A stretch of DNA of 64,000 nt from an uncultured Lachnospiraceae bacterium. GTDB taxonomy: Bacteria; Bacillota; Clostridia; Lachnospirales; Lachnospiraceae. The notes under the pieces were generated by a model. It ran no database searches. It was not told the DNA's origin and was given only the letters and a program-made list of their open reading frames with translations. The stretch spans positions 1 to 64,000 of the forward strand of contig CANRIG010000006.1 in NCBI GenBank assembly GCA_947630595.1, read 5' to 3'. The first letter of the stretch is position 1; every line of letters begins with the position of its first letter. Shown here one piece after another: positions 49,466 to 57,714 of the stretch. The position numbers were made by a program, and so were the translations under genes.

Positions 49466-50980
49466 TCATCTTTCAAATGCAATTTGCCCGCGGCAGATGG
49501 TACAGCGGACTCTCCCGTACAGCTCCATGCCCGTGAAAGGAGTGTTCTCGGATTTGGAGCGGTAGCCGCCGGCGATAAAAGGCTCGTCGGGGCGGAAGAT
49601 GACGAGATCCGCGTCGCTGCCGGGAGCCAGCGTGCCGTAATCCGGAAAAGAATAGAGGCGGGCCGGGGCGACGGTCATTTTCTGCAGAAGCTGCAAAAGC
49701 GTCAGGTGGCCGGGGCGCACGAGGTTGGTGATGCCGAGCGCGAGCGCGGTTTCCAGGCCGATGATGCCGCTGGGCGCGGCGAAAAAGTCTTCAGTTTGTT
49801 TTTCAGCGGTGCTGTGCGGCGCGTGGTCAGTGGCGATCAGGTCAATGGTGCCGTCGCGCAGCCCCTCGATGATGGCCTGCCGGTCAGCCTCCGTGCGCAG
49901 CGGCGGATTCATCTTGGCATAGGTGCCGTGCGTCGAAATGGCCTCCTCCGTGAGCGAAAAGTGGTGCGGCGTGGCCTCGGCGAAGACATGTGCGCCGAGC
50001 GCCTTGGCCGTGCGCACCAGCGCCACGGAGTGTGCGGAGCTGATGTGCTGGATGTTGATGACGGCCCCGGTGTGCAGCGCGAGCATACAGTCGCGGGCCA
50101 CCAGAATATCCTCAGCGATGGCGGGAGCGGTGCGGTGCGCGCCGCTTTTTTCTATGAAGGCAGGATGCTCCTCATGGAAAGAGAGCGGCAGGCCGAGGCG
50201 GTGCGCGCGCTCCATGGCCTGCGCAGCGAGGCGCTCGTCAAGCAGCGGGAAACCGTCGTCGGTAAAGCCGCAGGCTCCGGCCGCGGCCAGCGCTTCAAAG
50301 TCGGTCAGCTCCTGTCCCTTCAGGCCTTTCGTGACGGCGGCCGCGAAGCGGATGCGGACAGCCTCGCGCTCTGCACGGCGGCAGAGGTCGGAGAGTAATG
50401 CGGTATTGTCCACGACGGGGCGGGTGTTCGCCATGCAGACGACGGTCGTAAATCCGCCGGCTGCCGCGGCCAGCGCTCCCGTGTGCAGGTCCTCCTTCCA
50501 GGTCTGCCCCGGATCGCGGAAGTGCACGTGCACGTCGATCAGCCCCGGCGCGACCACGCAGCCGGAGGCGTCGATGACCTTTTCGCCTTCGAGGGGCGTC
50601 AGTGTATGGGAAGTGCTGCTGTATTTCATATTCTCTGCCAGTGTCGCTGCATTGGGAGTGCCGATGCTTTTTTCGCTCTCAGCAGGCGTCAGCGCAAGGG
50701 AGGTGCTGCTGTATTTCATGTTCTCTGCCAGTATCGCTGCATTGGGAGTGCTGATGCTTTTTTCGCTCTCAGCAGGCGTTAGCGTACGGGAGGTACTGCT
50801 GTATTTTCGGTTTTCTGCAGGTGCTGATGAATGGGAAACATGGTTGGGTCTTTCTTGCCTTATGAATATTGACGTGTTCCGCACAGCGATTTCTGTAATT
50901 TTACCATCCTGAATGCGCAAATCGCCCTGAAACTGCTCCTGTGTGCCGGGCGAGAGCAGCGTACCGTTTTTAATTAACAT
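49466..50980 (-). CDS. pyrC: Dihydroorotase with tandem-repeat insertion near the N-terminus
   Basis: GLIDVHVHFRDPGQTWKEDLHTGALAAAAGGFTTVVCMANTRP; DLIATDHAPHS. Confidence 0.93.
   Translation of the reverse strand: MLIKNGTLLSPGTQEQFQGDLRIQDGKITEIAVRNTSIFIRQERPNHVSHSSAPAENRKYSSTSRTLTPAESEKSISTPNAAILAENMKYSSTSLALTPAESEKSIGTPNAATLAENMKYSSTSHTLTPLEGEKVIDASGCVVAPGLIDVHVHFRDPGQTWKEDLHTGALAAAAGGFTTVVCMANTRPVVDNTALLSDLCRRAEREAVRIRFAAAVTKGLKGQELTDFEALAAAGACGFTDDGFPLLDERLAAQAMERAHRLGLPLSFHEEHPAFIEKSGAHRTAPAIAEDILVARDCMLALHTGAVINIQHISSAHSVALVRTAKALGAHVFAEATPHHFSLTEEAISTHGTYAKMNPPLRTEADRQAIIEGLRDGTIDLIATDHAPHSTAEKQTEDFFAAPSGIIGLETALALGITNLVRPGHLTLLQLLQKMTVAPARLYSFPDYGTLAPGSDADLVIFRPDEPFIAGGYRSKSENTPFTGMELYGRVRCTICRGQIAFER
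50598..50835. repeat. 90-bp tandem repeat (2 full copies plus a partial) inside pyrC
   Basis: Units start at 50598, 50688 and 50778; translated AILAENMKYSSTSLALTPAESEKSIGTPNA. Confidence 0.92.
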
Positions 50981-51147
50981 AAGAGAGCCTCATTTCTGTT
51001 GAATTTTTGTTTTTCAGTATTTTATTTCCTCCATTTTAGAAGAATAGATAAATAGTGTCAAGCGCTGGAATGTCAGTGAAATTTCAGCTTCAATAAACGA
51101 TATTTTCAGTTTCGGCAAACAATATTTTCCGCTCCGGTAAAAAACAG

Positions 51148-51176
51148 TTGAAAAATGCCCATGGATAAGGTAGAAT
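51148..51176 (+). promoter_or_regulatory. Sigma-A-like promoter upstream of efp
   Basis: TTGAAA-17-TAGAAT. Confidence 0.65.
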
Positions 51177-51235
51177 ATTACAAAAATGTGATTTGATAAA
51201 ATCCTGTTTGGATAATATAAGGAGGAAAAATAGAC

Positions 51236-51793
51236 ATGATTTCAGCAGGCGATTTTAGAAACGGCGTCACCCTTGAGATGGATGGAAACATTTATCAGAT
51301 TATCGAGTTCCAGCACGTAAAACCCGGAAAGGGAGCGGCATTTGTCAGAACGAAACTGAAAAACATCATCAACGGCGGCGTGGTTGAGAAAACGTTCCGC
51401 CCGACCGAAAAATTCCCGCAGGCGCGGATTGACCGCACTGAGATGCAGTATCTCTACAGCGACGGCGACCTGTTCCATTTTATGAATACGGAGACCTACG
51501 ATCAGATCGCGCTCAATCAGGATGCCATCGGCGACGCTCTGAAATTTGTCAAGGAGAACGAGATGGTCAAGATCTGCTCCCACAACGGCAACGTCTTTGC
51601 GGTAGAGCCGCCCCTGTTTGTAGAGCTTGAGGTGACGGACACCGAGCCAGGCTTCAAGGGCGACACGGCGACCGGCGCGACGAAGCCGGCGACGGTAGAG
51701 ACCGGCGCAGTGGTGTATGTACCGCTCTTTGTGGAGACCGGAGACAAGCTGAAAATTGATACCAGAACGGGTGAGTACCTGTCCCGCGTTTGA
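51236..51793 (+). CDS. efp: Elongation factor P
   Basis: [44 protein letters not shown]. Confidence 0.98.
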   Translation: MISAGDFRNGVTLEMDGNIYQIIEFQHVKPGKGAAFVRTKLKNIINGGVVEKTFRPTEKFPQARIDRTEMQYLYSDGDLFHFMNTETYDQIALNQDAIGDALKFVKENEMVKICSHNGNVFAVEPPLFVELEVTDTEPGFKGDTATGATKPATVETGAVVYVPLFVETGDKLKIDTRTGEYLSRV

Positions 51794-51828
51794 TTTTGCA
51801 GACAATAATACAGGAATGCAGAGGGTGT

Positions 51829-51864
51829 CCCTCAGGTCTGAAATGGCCTGAGGGATGTTTTTTA
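51829..51864 (+). terminator. Intrinsic terminator after efp
   Basis: CCCTCAGG-N10-CCTGAGGG-ATGTTTTTTAT. Confidence 0.85.
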
Positions 51865-52029
51865 TATTTTCATAAAAAGTACTTGCAATATGTGATTGAA
51901 TATGATATAGTATGAGACAACAAATCAAAAGATAAAGACGAAAAACTCTATCGTGCATTCGTACATTGTTCCCAGAGGTTACGTACATATCCTAAAAGTT
52001 AGGTGTTCAGTCAGAAAGGCGGTTATTAG

Positions 52030-53184
52030 TTGGAGTATACAGTATTTTTGGAACAGGTCAGACAGGCGGTACAGGAGAGAAGCGCGCAGGGCGCACGGGT
52101 AAAGATTACGCGCATTGCCCGGAACAATCAGAGCTTTGCGGAGGGACTGATCATCACAGGCGGAGGAGGAAATGCTGCCCCGGTGATTTATCTGGATGAG
52201 TTTTACTGGCAGTATCAGGAGGGAACGACGCTGGAGCGGATCGTCGAGCAGATTCTGGATCTGCACCGCAGATACCGTCCGGCCGAGACGATTGATATGT
52301 CGTTTTACCGGGATTTTGAGCAGGTGAAGGGACGCATTTTGTGCAGGCTTATAAACTGCGGGCAGAACCGCCCGGCGTTAAAGTGTATGCCGCACCGCCC
52401 GTTCTTCGATCTGGCTGTGGTCTATTATTATAAGCTGGAGGATGACATCCTCGGCGGAGGCAGTATTCTGATACAGAACGCGCATTTGGAAGAGTGGGGG
52501 ATTTCCCCGGAGACCCTTCACCGTACGGCGCTTCTCAATACGCTGCAAATGATGCCGTATGAGTTGTTCGGTCTGGAGGAGATGATGCGGGAGTTTTTTG
52601 AAGACGGATACGCATCCGGTGAGGATACACCGGTATGTTTCGGAGATGAAGGAATGCGTTCAGCAGGCGGAGACAAAGAAGAGGAAGATAGAAGGACGTA
52701 TCCGGTGGACAGAGATAGAGAAACGGAAGATGAAAAGGCGTATCCGGCAGGCAGAGATAGCGAAACAGAAAGTGGAAAGATGTTTCCGGCAGATCGAAAA
52801 ACGAAAGCTGAGGATAAAAAGGTACAGCCGGCAGGCAGAGATATGGAAACCGGAGATAAAAAGGTACAGCCGGAAACGGAATTTGGGAAAACGCATCTGC
52901 AGATGTATGTGCTGACTAACACGGAGCGGCGTTATGGCGCAGTAAATCTCCTGTATCCGGAAATTTTGAAGGCGGCAGCGGGCCGGCTGAACGGGGATTT
53001 CTATGTACTGCCCAGCAGTGTTCACGAGTGCATGCTGGTACCGGTCAGCACCGGTGCCGTGGCGACGGATTTGCAGCAGATGGTGCGGGAGATCAATCAG
53101 GCCTGCGTCGCACCGGAAGAGGTGCTGGGAGATTCCATATACTGTTATGAGCGGGAGACAGGGAAGCTGTATCTTGCAGCATGA
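52030..53184 (+). CDS. DUF5688-like protein with internal 14-aa repeats
   Basis: TTG start; MEYTVFLEQVRQAVQERSAQGARVKITRI...; repeats YPAGRDSETESGKM. Confidence 0.75.
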   Translation: MEYTVFLEQVRQAVQERSAQGARVKITRIARNNQSFAEGLIITGGGGNAAPVIYLDEFYWQYQEGTTLERIVEQILDLHRRYRPAETIDMSFYRDFEQVKGRILCRLINCGQNRPALKCMPHRPFFDLAVVYYYKLEDDILGGGSILIQNAHLEEWGISPETLHRTALLNTLQMMPYELFGLEEMMREFFEDGYASGEDTPVCFGDEGMRSAGGDKEEEDRRTYPVDRDRETEDEKAYPAGRDSETESGKMFPADRKTKAEDKKVQPAGRDMETGDKKVQPETEFGKTHLQMYVLTNTERRYGAVNLLYPEILKAAAGRLNGDFYVLPSSVHECMLVPVSTGAVATDLQQMVREINQACVAPEEVLGDSIYCYERETGKLYLAA

Positions 53185-53420
53185 CATGAGAATGGACAGA
53201 CTAAGCTATTTTCTTTTTCACTTTCATCCATGTGCAACAGGCGAAAACGTTGTCTGGCGATTCCGCCTGTGCACATCCGGGAATCAACTGGATAGCATCA
53301 TAAAAATGAAAAAAGAAACGGTAAAAAGTTTCAAACAGGCATTGACAATGAACGGGAAATAGGGTGCAATAGAATCATCAGATGAAGCAGGGTGATGGCG
53401 ATTGTGATTGAGAGGTAAGT

Positions 53421-54653
53421 ATGAGAGAAGAAACAAAACTCATAATGGAAGAAATGAAAGACCTGAAGCGGACTGTTACGGACATGAAGACGACGTTTGG
53501 AAATGAAACAAAAGATTTGAGACAGAGCGTTACAAACATGAAGACGTCGTTTGAAAACGAAACAAAAGACCTGAAGCAGACCGTTGAGAACATGCGGATA
53601 ACGTTTGGAAATGAAACGAGAGATTTAAGACAGACCGTTACGAACATGCAGACGACGACAGAAGGCCTGAAACAGAGTGTTGAGGAGATGCAGATAACAA
53701 CGGAAGGCCTGAAACAGAACTTTAAGGAAATGCAGACGACAACAGAAGGCTTAAAACAGAACTTTGAGGAGATGCAGGCAACAACGGAAGGCCTAAAACA
53801 GAACTTTAAGGAGGTGCAGGCAACAACAGAAGGCCTGAAACAGAACTTTAAGGAGATGCAGACGACAACGGAAGGCCTAAAACAGAACTTTAAGGAGATG
53901 CAGGCAACAACAGAAGGCCTGAAACAGAACTTTAAGGAGATGCAGACGACAACAAAAGGCCTGAAACAGACTGTTAAGGAAATGCAGACGACAACGGAAG
54001 GCCTGAAACAGACTGTTACAAACATGCAAACAACGTTTGAAAACGAAACGAAAGACCTGAGACAGAGCGTTAAGGAAGTACAGGCGACAACGGAAAGCCT
54101 GAAACAGAGTGTTAAGGAGATGCAGACGACAACGGAAGGCCTGAAACAGAGCTTTAAAGAGATGCAGACGACAACGGAAAACCTGAAACAGACCGTTACA
54201 AACATGCAGACAACGTTTGAAAATGAAACGAAAGACCTGAGACAGAGTGTTAAGGAAGTACAGACGACAACGGAAGGCCTGAAACAGAGCTTTAAGGAGA
54301 TGCAAACGACAACGGAAGGCCTGAAACAGAGCTTTAAAGAGATGCAGGCGACAACGGAAGGCCTGAAACAGACCGTTACAAACATGCAGACAACGTTTGA
54401 AAATGAAACGAAAGATCTGAGACAGAGCGTTAAGGAAGTACAGACGACAACGGAAGGTTTGAAACATACTGTTAAGAACATTCAGGCGACGCTTGAAAAT
54501 GAAACGAACCGGAATATAAAGATCATAGCCGAAGGGCATCTTGACCTGAGCCGGAAGCTGGATAAAATTTTAAGGTCAGAAGGCGAGAAAGAGATACTTT
54601 TGCTCCGGGTGAACAGGCTTGAGACGGAGGTAAAAAAATTGGCGGCAGGATAA
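53421..54653 (+). CDS. Long repetitive coiled-coil protein
   Basis: 14-aa repeats TTEGLKQNFKEMQ(A/T) and a 60-aa higher-order repeat; C-terminal GHLDLSRKLDKILRSEGEKEILLLRVNRLETEVKKL. Confidence 0.85.
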   Translation: MREETKLIMEEMKDLKRTVTDMKTTFGNETKDLRQSVTNMKTSFENETKDLKQTVENMRITFGNETRDLRQTVTNMQTTTEGLKQSVEEMQITTEGLKQNFKEMQTTTEGLKQNFEEMQATTEGLKQNFKEVQATTEGLKQNFKEMQTTTEGLKQNFKEMQATTEGLKQNFKEMQTTTKGLKQTVKEMQTTTEGLKQTVTNMQTTFENETKDLRQSVKEVQATTESLKQSVKEMQTTTEGLKQSFKEMQTTTENLKQTVTNMQTTFENETKDLRQSVKEVQTTTEGLKQSFKEMQTTTEGLKQSFKEMQATTEGLKQTVTNMQTTFENETKDLRQSVKEVQTTTEGLKHTVKNIQATLENETNRNIKIIAEGHLDLSRKLDKILRSEGEKEILLLRVNRLETEVKKLAAG

Positions 54654-54661
54654 CCTGCCGC
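54642..54661 (-). terminator. Minus-strand terminator overlapping the end of the coiled-coil gene
   Basis: GCGGCAGG-ATAA-CCTGCCGC; minus strand continues CAATTTTTTTACC. Confidence 0.65.
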
Positions 54662-54738
54662 TGGATACTGAATCCTCATTGTCGAGCAACATTTCATGCT
54701 GCATAGTCATAGTGACACTTTCTTCTCAAAGAACACAC

Positions 54739-54760
54739 CTGGAGGGAATCGAACCCCAAC
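54739..54760 (-). other. tRNA T-arm-like fragment, candidate att site of the integrated element
   Basis: Minus strand TTGGGGTTCGATTCCCTCCA next to a tyrosine integrase; no complete tRNA folds from flanking sequence by eye. Confidence 0.5.
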
Positions 54761-54770
54761 AATTATGCAG

Positions 54771-54796
54771 AAAAGTGCCGAATTTACGGCACTTTT
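54771..54796 (-). terminator. Terminator at the integrase stop codon
   Basis: AAAAGTGCCG-AATTTA-CGGCACTTTT perfect stem. Confidence 0.75.
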
Positions 54797-55839
54797 CGCC
54801 GTTCGTGTTGTATACCGTGTTGCATATCCTCGAAGTGAGACAATGCGACTTCCTGGAATTTCAGTTCATAATCCGATATCGTTCCCCGATATATTTCCTT
54901 CAGTGTTTTATCGGATGACCAGCCACCCCGCTCCATGATGTACTGATCGGGTATGCCGAGGGCATGCATGATGCTGGCGGCGTAATGCCGCAGGTCGTGG
55001 AACCTGAACCATGGAAGACCGAGCTTCAAGACGGTTTTTTTATGTCGTTCAGTTATTTGGTTTGGATTGATAGCAATCAGTGGACCCTTCTTTGGAAGCA
55101 TCTTGATGACAAATTCCGGCATCACAACATCGCGGGCGCTCGAATAGTTTTTAGGAAATTGTTTGATCACAAACGCATTATCCAAGCCGGGCACGCAGGA
55201 ACACCGGATCTGCAGAGTGCATCCAACGACATTATCCGCCGTCAAACCACAGATCTCGGATCGCCGCAGAGTTCCGAACGCAGCTAAGCATGATGCGATC
55301 AACATATCCTTGTCGTTCTTAGAATAATGATCGATCAACGCCTGAACCTCCTGGTCACTTGGCGTGTGTGAATCGTAGCGGATTTTGCTGGGCAGCGTGG
55401 TGCGCAGTATCGTGTCGGGCAGGTAGGAGTACAAAACCGTTGCCAGAAAACCATGGGCATTCTTGACTGTCTTTGGAGAATGCCCGACTGCGTACCCATT
55501 CGCCCAGCGCTGGACGTCGAGCCTTGTGATCTTTACCAGCTTGCTGTCCAACAGGCTATCGTACGCAGTGCGTCTGAGCTTATCGTATCCGCGCAGGGTA
55601 GACGGAGAGAGCACATTGCTCTTCATGGAGATATATTCGTCCATAGCCTCCGCCAGGGTCATGTCATTTACTGGGTCATCCGGATCCTTCCTGTTGATCG
55701 CATATTGCGCCGCCTGTAGCTCCGCCTCCTTTCTGGTGGTGGCGGTAAAGGATTTGTAGTGCCGTTTCCCGACCTGATCGGTGTAGTCATACACCTGGCA
55801 TCTGTAGTTGCCCGAGGGCAGTTTTTTAGCTTTGGCCAT
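54784..55839 (-). CDS. Tyrosine-family site-specific integrase
   Basis: MAKAKKLPSGNYRCQVYDYTDQVGKRHYKSFTATT; C-terminal FRFHDLRHYAASIMHALGIPDQYIMERGGW. Confidence 0.94.
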   Translation of the reverse strand: MAKAKKLPSGNYRCQVYDYTDQVGKRHYKSFTATTRKEAELQAAQYAINRKDPDDPVNDMTLAEAMDEYISMKSNVLSPSTLRGYDKLRRTAYDSLLDSKLVKITRLDVQRWANGYAVGHSPKTVKNAHGFLATVLYSYLPDTILRTTLPSKIRYDSHTPSDQEVQALIDHYSKNDKDMLIASCLAAFGTLRRSEICGLTADNVVGCTLQIRCSCVPGLDNAFVIKQFPKNYSSARDVVMPEFVIKMLPKKGPLIAINPNQITERHKKTVLKLGLPWFRFHDLRHYAASIMHALGIPDQYIMERGGWSSDKTLKEIYRGTISDYELKFQEVALSHFEDMQHGIQHERRKVP

Positions 55840-55893
55840 AAAAATATCCTCCTTTGCGTATAAAAATGGTGTACACGTCCCGGAGGATTGTGG

Positions 55894-55986
55894 TATAATC
55901 GTCTTGCTGAAGGATGATTATGCCGGCCTCCGGGCCGCGTAAGAATCTATGTGAAGCCGTTCGGTGCGCCAACACCGGGCGGTTTT
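55894..55986 (+). ncRNA. Candidate small RNA: extended -10 promoter to intrinsic terminator
   Basis: TGGTATAAT at 55891; CCGTTCGGTG-CGCCAA-CACCGGGCGG-TTTT at 55957..55986. Confidence 0.45.
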
Positions 55987-56029
55987 GCTGTTTGGTTTGA
56001 CAAATTTGCCGATCTGGCATATAATATAC

Positions 56030-56143
56030 TTAACAGGACAGCCGGAAGATAGATGAAGCCTATCCGCTCCGGCGCAAAATCAACAGTTACTTAAAAAGCA
56101 AGCTGCCTACTCCGGCCAAGAGACAAGGCGGCTTGCTTATTTT
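56030..56143 (+). ncRNA. Candidate antisense antitoxin RNA (RatA-like)
   Basis: Consensus promoter TTGACA-17-TATAAT (55997..56025) and shared terminator AGCAAGCTGCCT...AGGCGGCTTGCT-TATTTTC; converges on the toxin ORF. Confidence 0.72.
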
Positions 56144-56214
56144 CTATGATTCAGAATCGCTACTATGAGCATTGCCACGGTCAAAATGACCATGAATTCT
56201 TCATATGTACTCAT
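56137..56214 (-). CDS. Type I toxin, putative holin-like (TxpA/BsrG/Hol_Tox-like), 25 aa
   Basis: MSTYEEFMVILTVAMLIVAILNHRK; upstream AGGGTGAGGCTTATG. Confidence 0.78.
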   Translation of the reverse strand: MSTYEEFMVILTVAMLIVAILNHRK

Positions 56215-56352
56215 AAGCCTCACCCTTTCCACAGGATAGGAACGGATGACTGCACGCCTCCCCGACTGCCCGGTGAAGCATATTAGGTTGTCAGGGTGCA
56301 GGGCCAGAGCCGGCCGTTTGTGGTGACGCGGCTGGTGGTTTTGCTTTAGTGA

Positions 56353-56961
56353 TTATTCAAATTCTATTGATGTCCCATCGTTAAATACTATCATGGTTGG
56401 TTTATATTCAAATTGCAGGTCGGCAAAATCGGTACTATATAATTTCATGTGATTGTCTATAAACTGATTGCAATCAAAATACAAATCGCTGACAAGACTG
56501 GTTGTCCCGTGGTTGAACGTTTCGCCTGTAAAATCAAGACCCATTGAAATAATTTTTTCGCCGAACAAGTCTTTAAAAGTTGCATTACCCTGTATTCCTC
56601 TTATATCTTTATCATATTCGTTCCTGACCTCAAAAACAAAATCGACATAGTAATCAGAATCATATTTTCCTTTGCTAGTTGTTTTGTTTGCGAGGTTCAC
56701 CGTGACAAGCGATCCGGTGATTTCATCGCCTGCAGTTTCAGATTTACTTTCAGTTTCAGCGGAATTGGCTGTTCCGCTTTCTTTCAGATACAGTTTGTAC
56801 AGGGCGTTATAACTGTCTCTCAGCTCGTTATAAGCATCTACCAGTTCTTCATTGCTCAAATCTTCCGGTACAACAGAGTCAAAATCTGTTTCGGCGTAGC
56901 AGTACGACTGCCCAATAAGCAATGATAATCCTAACATAAGAACAATAATTCTTTTTTTCAT
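56353..56961 (-). CDS. Secreted/lipoprotein-like hypothetical protein in prophage
   Basis: MKKRIIVLMLGLSLLIGQSYCYA signal sequence. Confidence 0.65.
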   Translation of the reverse strand: MKKRIIVLMLGLSLLIGQSYCYAETDFDSVVPEDLSNEELVDAYNELRDSYNALYKLYLKESGTANSAETESKSETAGDEITGSLVTVNLANKTTSKGKYDSDYYVDFVFEVRNEYDKDIRGIQGNATFKDLFGEKIISMGLDFTGETFNHGTTSLVSDLYFDCNQFIDNHMKLYSTDFADLQFEYKPTMIVFNDGTSIEFE

Positions 56962-57011
56962 AACCTTTCCCTCTTTCTTTTGTTTTTTATTAAAACGCCG
57001 TTGCGATTTAA

Positions 57012-57686
57012 CTATGGGTTGCATCTTCCGCAAGAGTCATATCCCATCGCTATAGCTTCGTCTCTTGTGCCAAAAAAGTCACGTCTGTTCTCTTCTTTGA
57101 TATCCTCAACACTACTGCAGGTCGGTTTGTGGAATTTCATGGTATTCGTATTTAATATATAGGTGATTTCAGTCAGATCAGTTTCTGACTCTTCTTCCGT
57201 TGAAATATCAATATATCCAGATTCCCCTGTATCATAATCGTAATATGCACCAGTAGAAATATCAATAACCCTGCTTTTCAGTTCTTGTCCAGTAAAAAGG
57301 ACTTTAGCATCCTTTTCTTCATCCTTGACATATTCTCGAACCGTGATCGTAACAGAGCCACCATTATCGGCACTGTAATTCAAACAGGTCGTAGTATTAT
57401 CTTGCGTGTTTATGATAGCGTGCACTTCTCCATCCTCTTCACAAAATTCTTTGCAATAATCTACAGCATAATCATAGGGGTCGGCAACTTTGTCTAGTTT
57501 GGCCCATTTCCATTTTCCGGTAACGTCATTCGGAACATCTCCCATGAATTCGATGTCTGTTTTGATATCGAACATGGACTCTGTCATTTCCTCAGTTTCG
57601 ACAGGTTCGGATGCCGCAGAACTGAATGACAACGCTGTGGACAAAATTAAAATACAAATAGAATAATAAAACACATTTTTCTTCAT
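57012..57686 (-). CDS. Secreted hypothetical protein with C-terminal Cys-containing domain (YILNTNTMKFHKPTCSSV...CGRCNP)
   Basis: Signal peptide; C-terminal motif resembling that of secreted nuclease-type proteins. Confidence 0.65.
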   Translation of the reverse strand: MKKNVFYYSICILILSTALSFSSAASEPVETEEMTESMFDIKTDIEFMGDVPNDVTGKWKWAKLDKVADPYDYAVDYCKEFCEEDGEVHAIINTQDNTTTCLNYSADNGGSVTITVREYVKDEEKDAKVLFTGQELKSRVIDISTGAYYDYDTGESGYIDISTEEESETDLTEITYILNTNTMKFHKPTCSSVEDIKEENRRDFFGTRDEAIAMGYDSCGRCNP

Positions 57687-57714
57687 AAATGATTTCCCTC
57701 TTTTCTTTAGATTT

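Noticed and set aside
53378-54481. Minus-strand 367-aa ORF (SLTLCFRPSVVVCTS repeats)
   Set aside because: Antisense of the coiled-coil repeat; repetitive DNA creates long open frames on both strands.
54739-54815. Complete tRNA gene on the minus strand
   Set aside because: Only a T-arm-like segment is present; flanking sequence is the integrase terminator and does not form D or anticodon arms.
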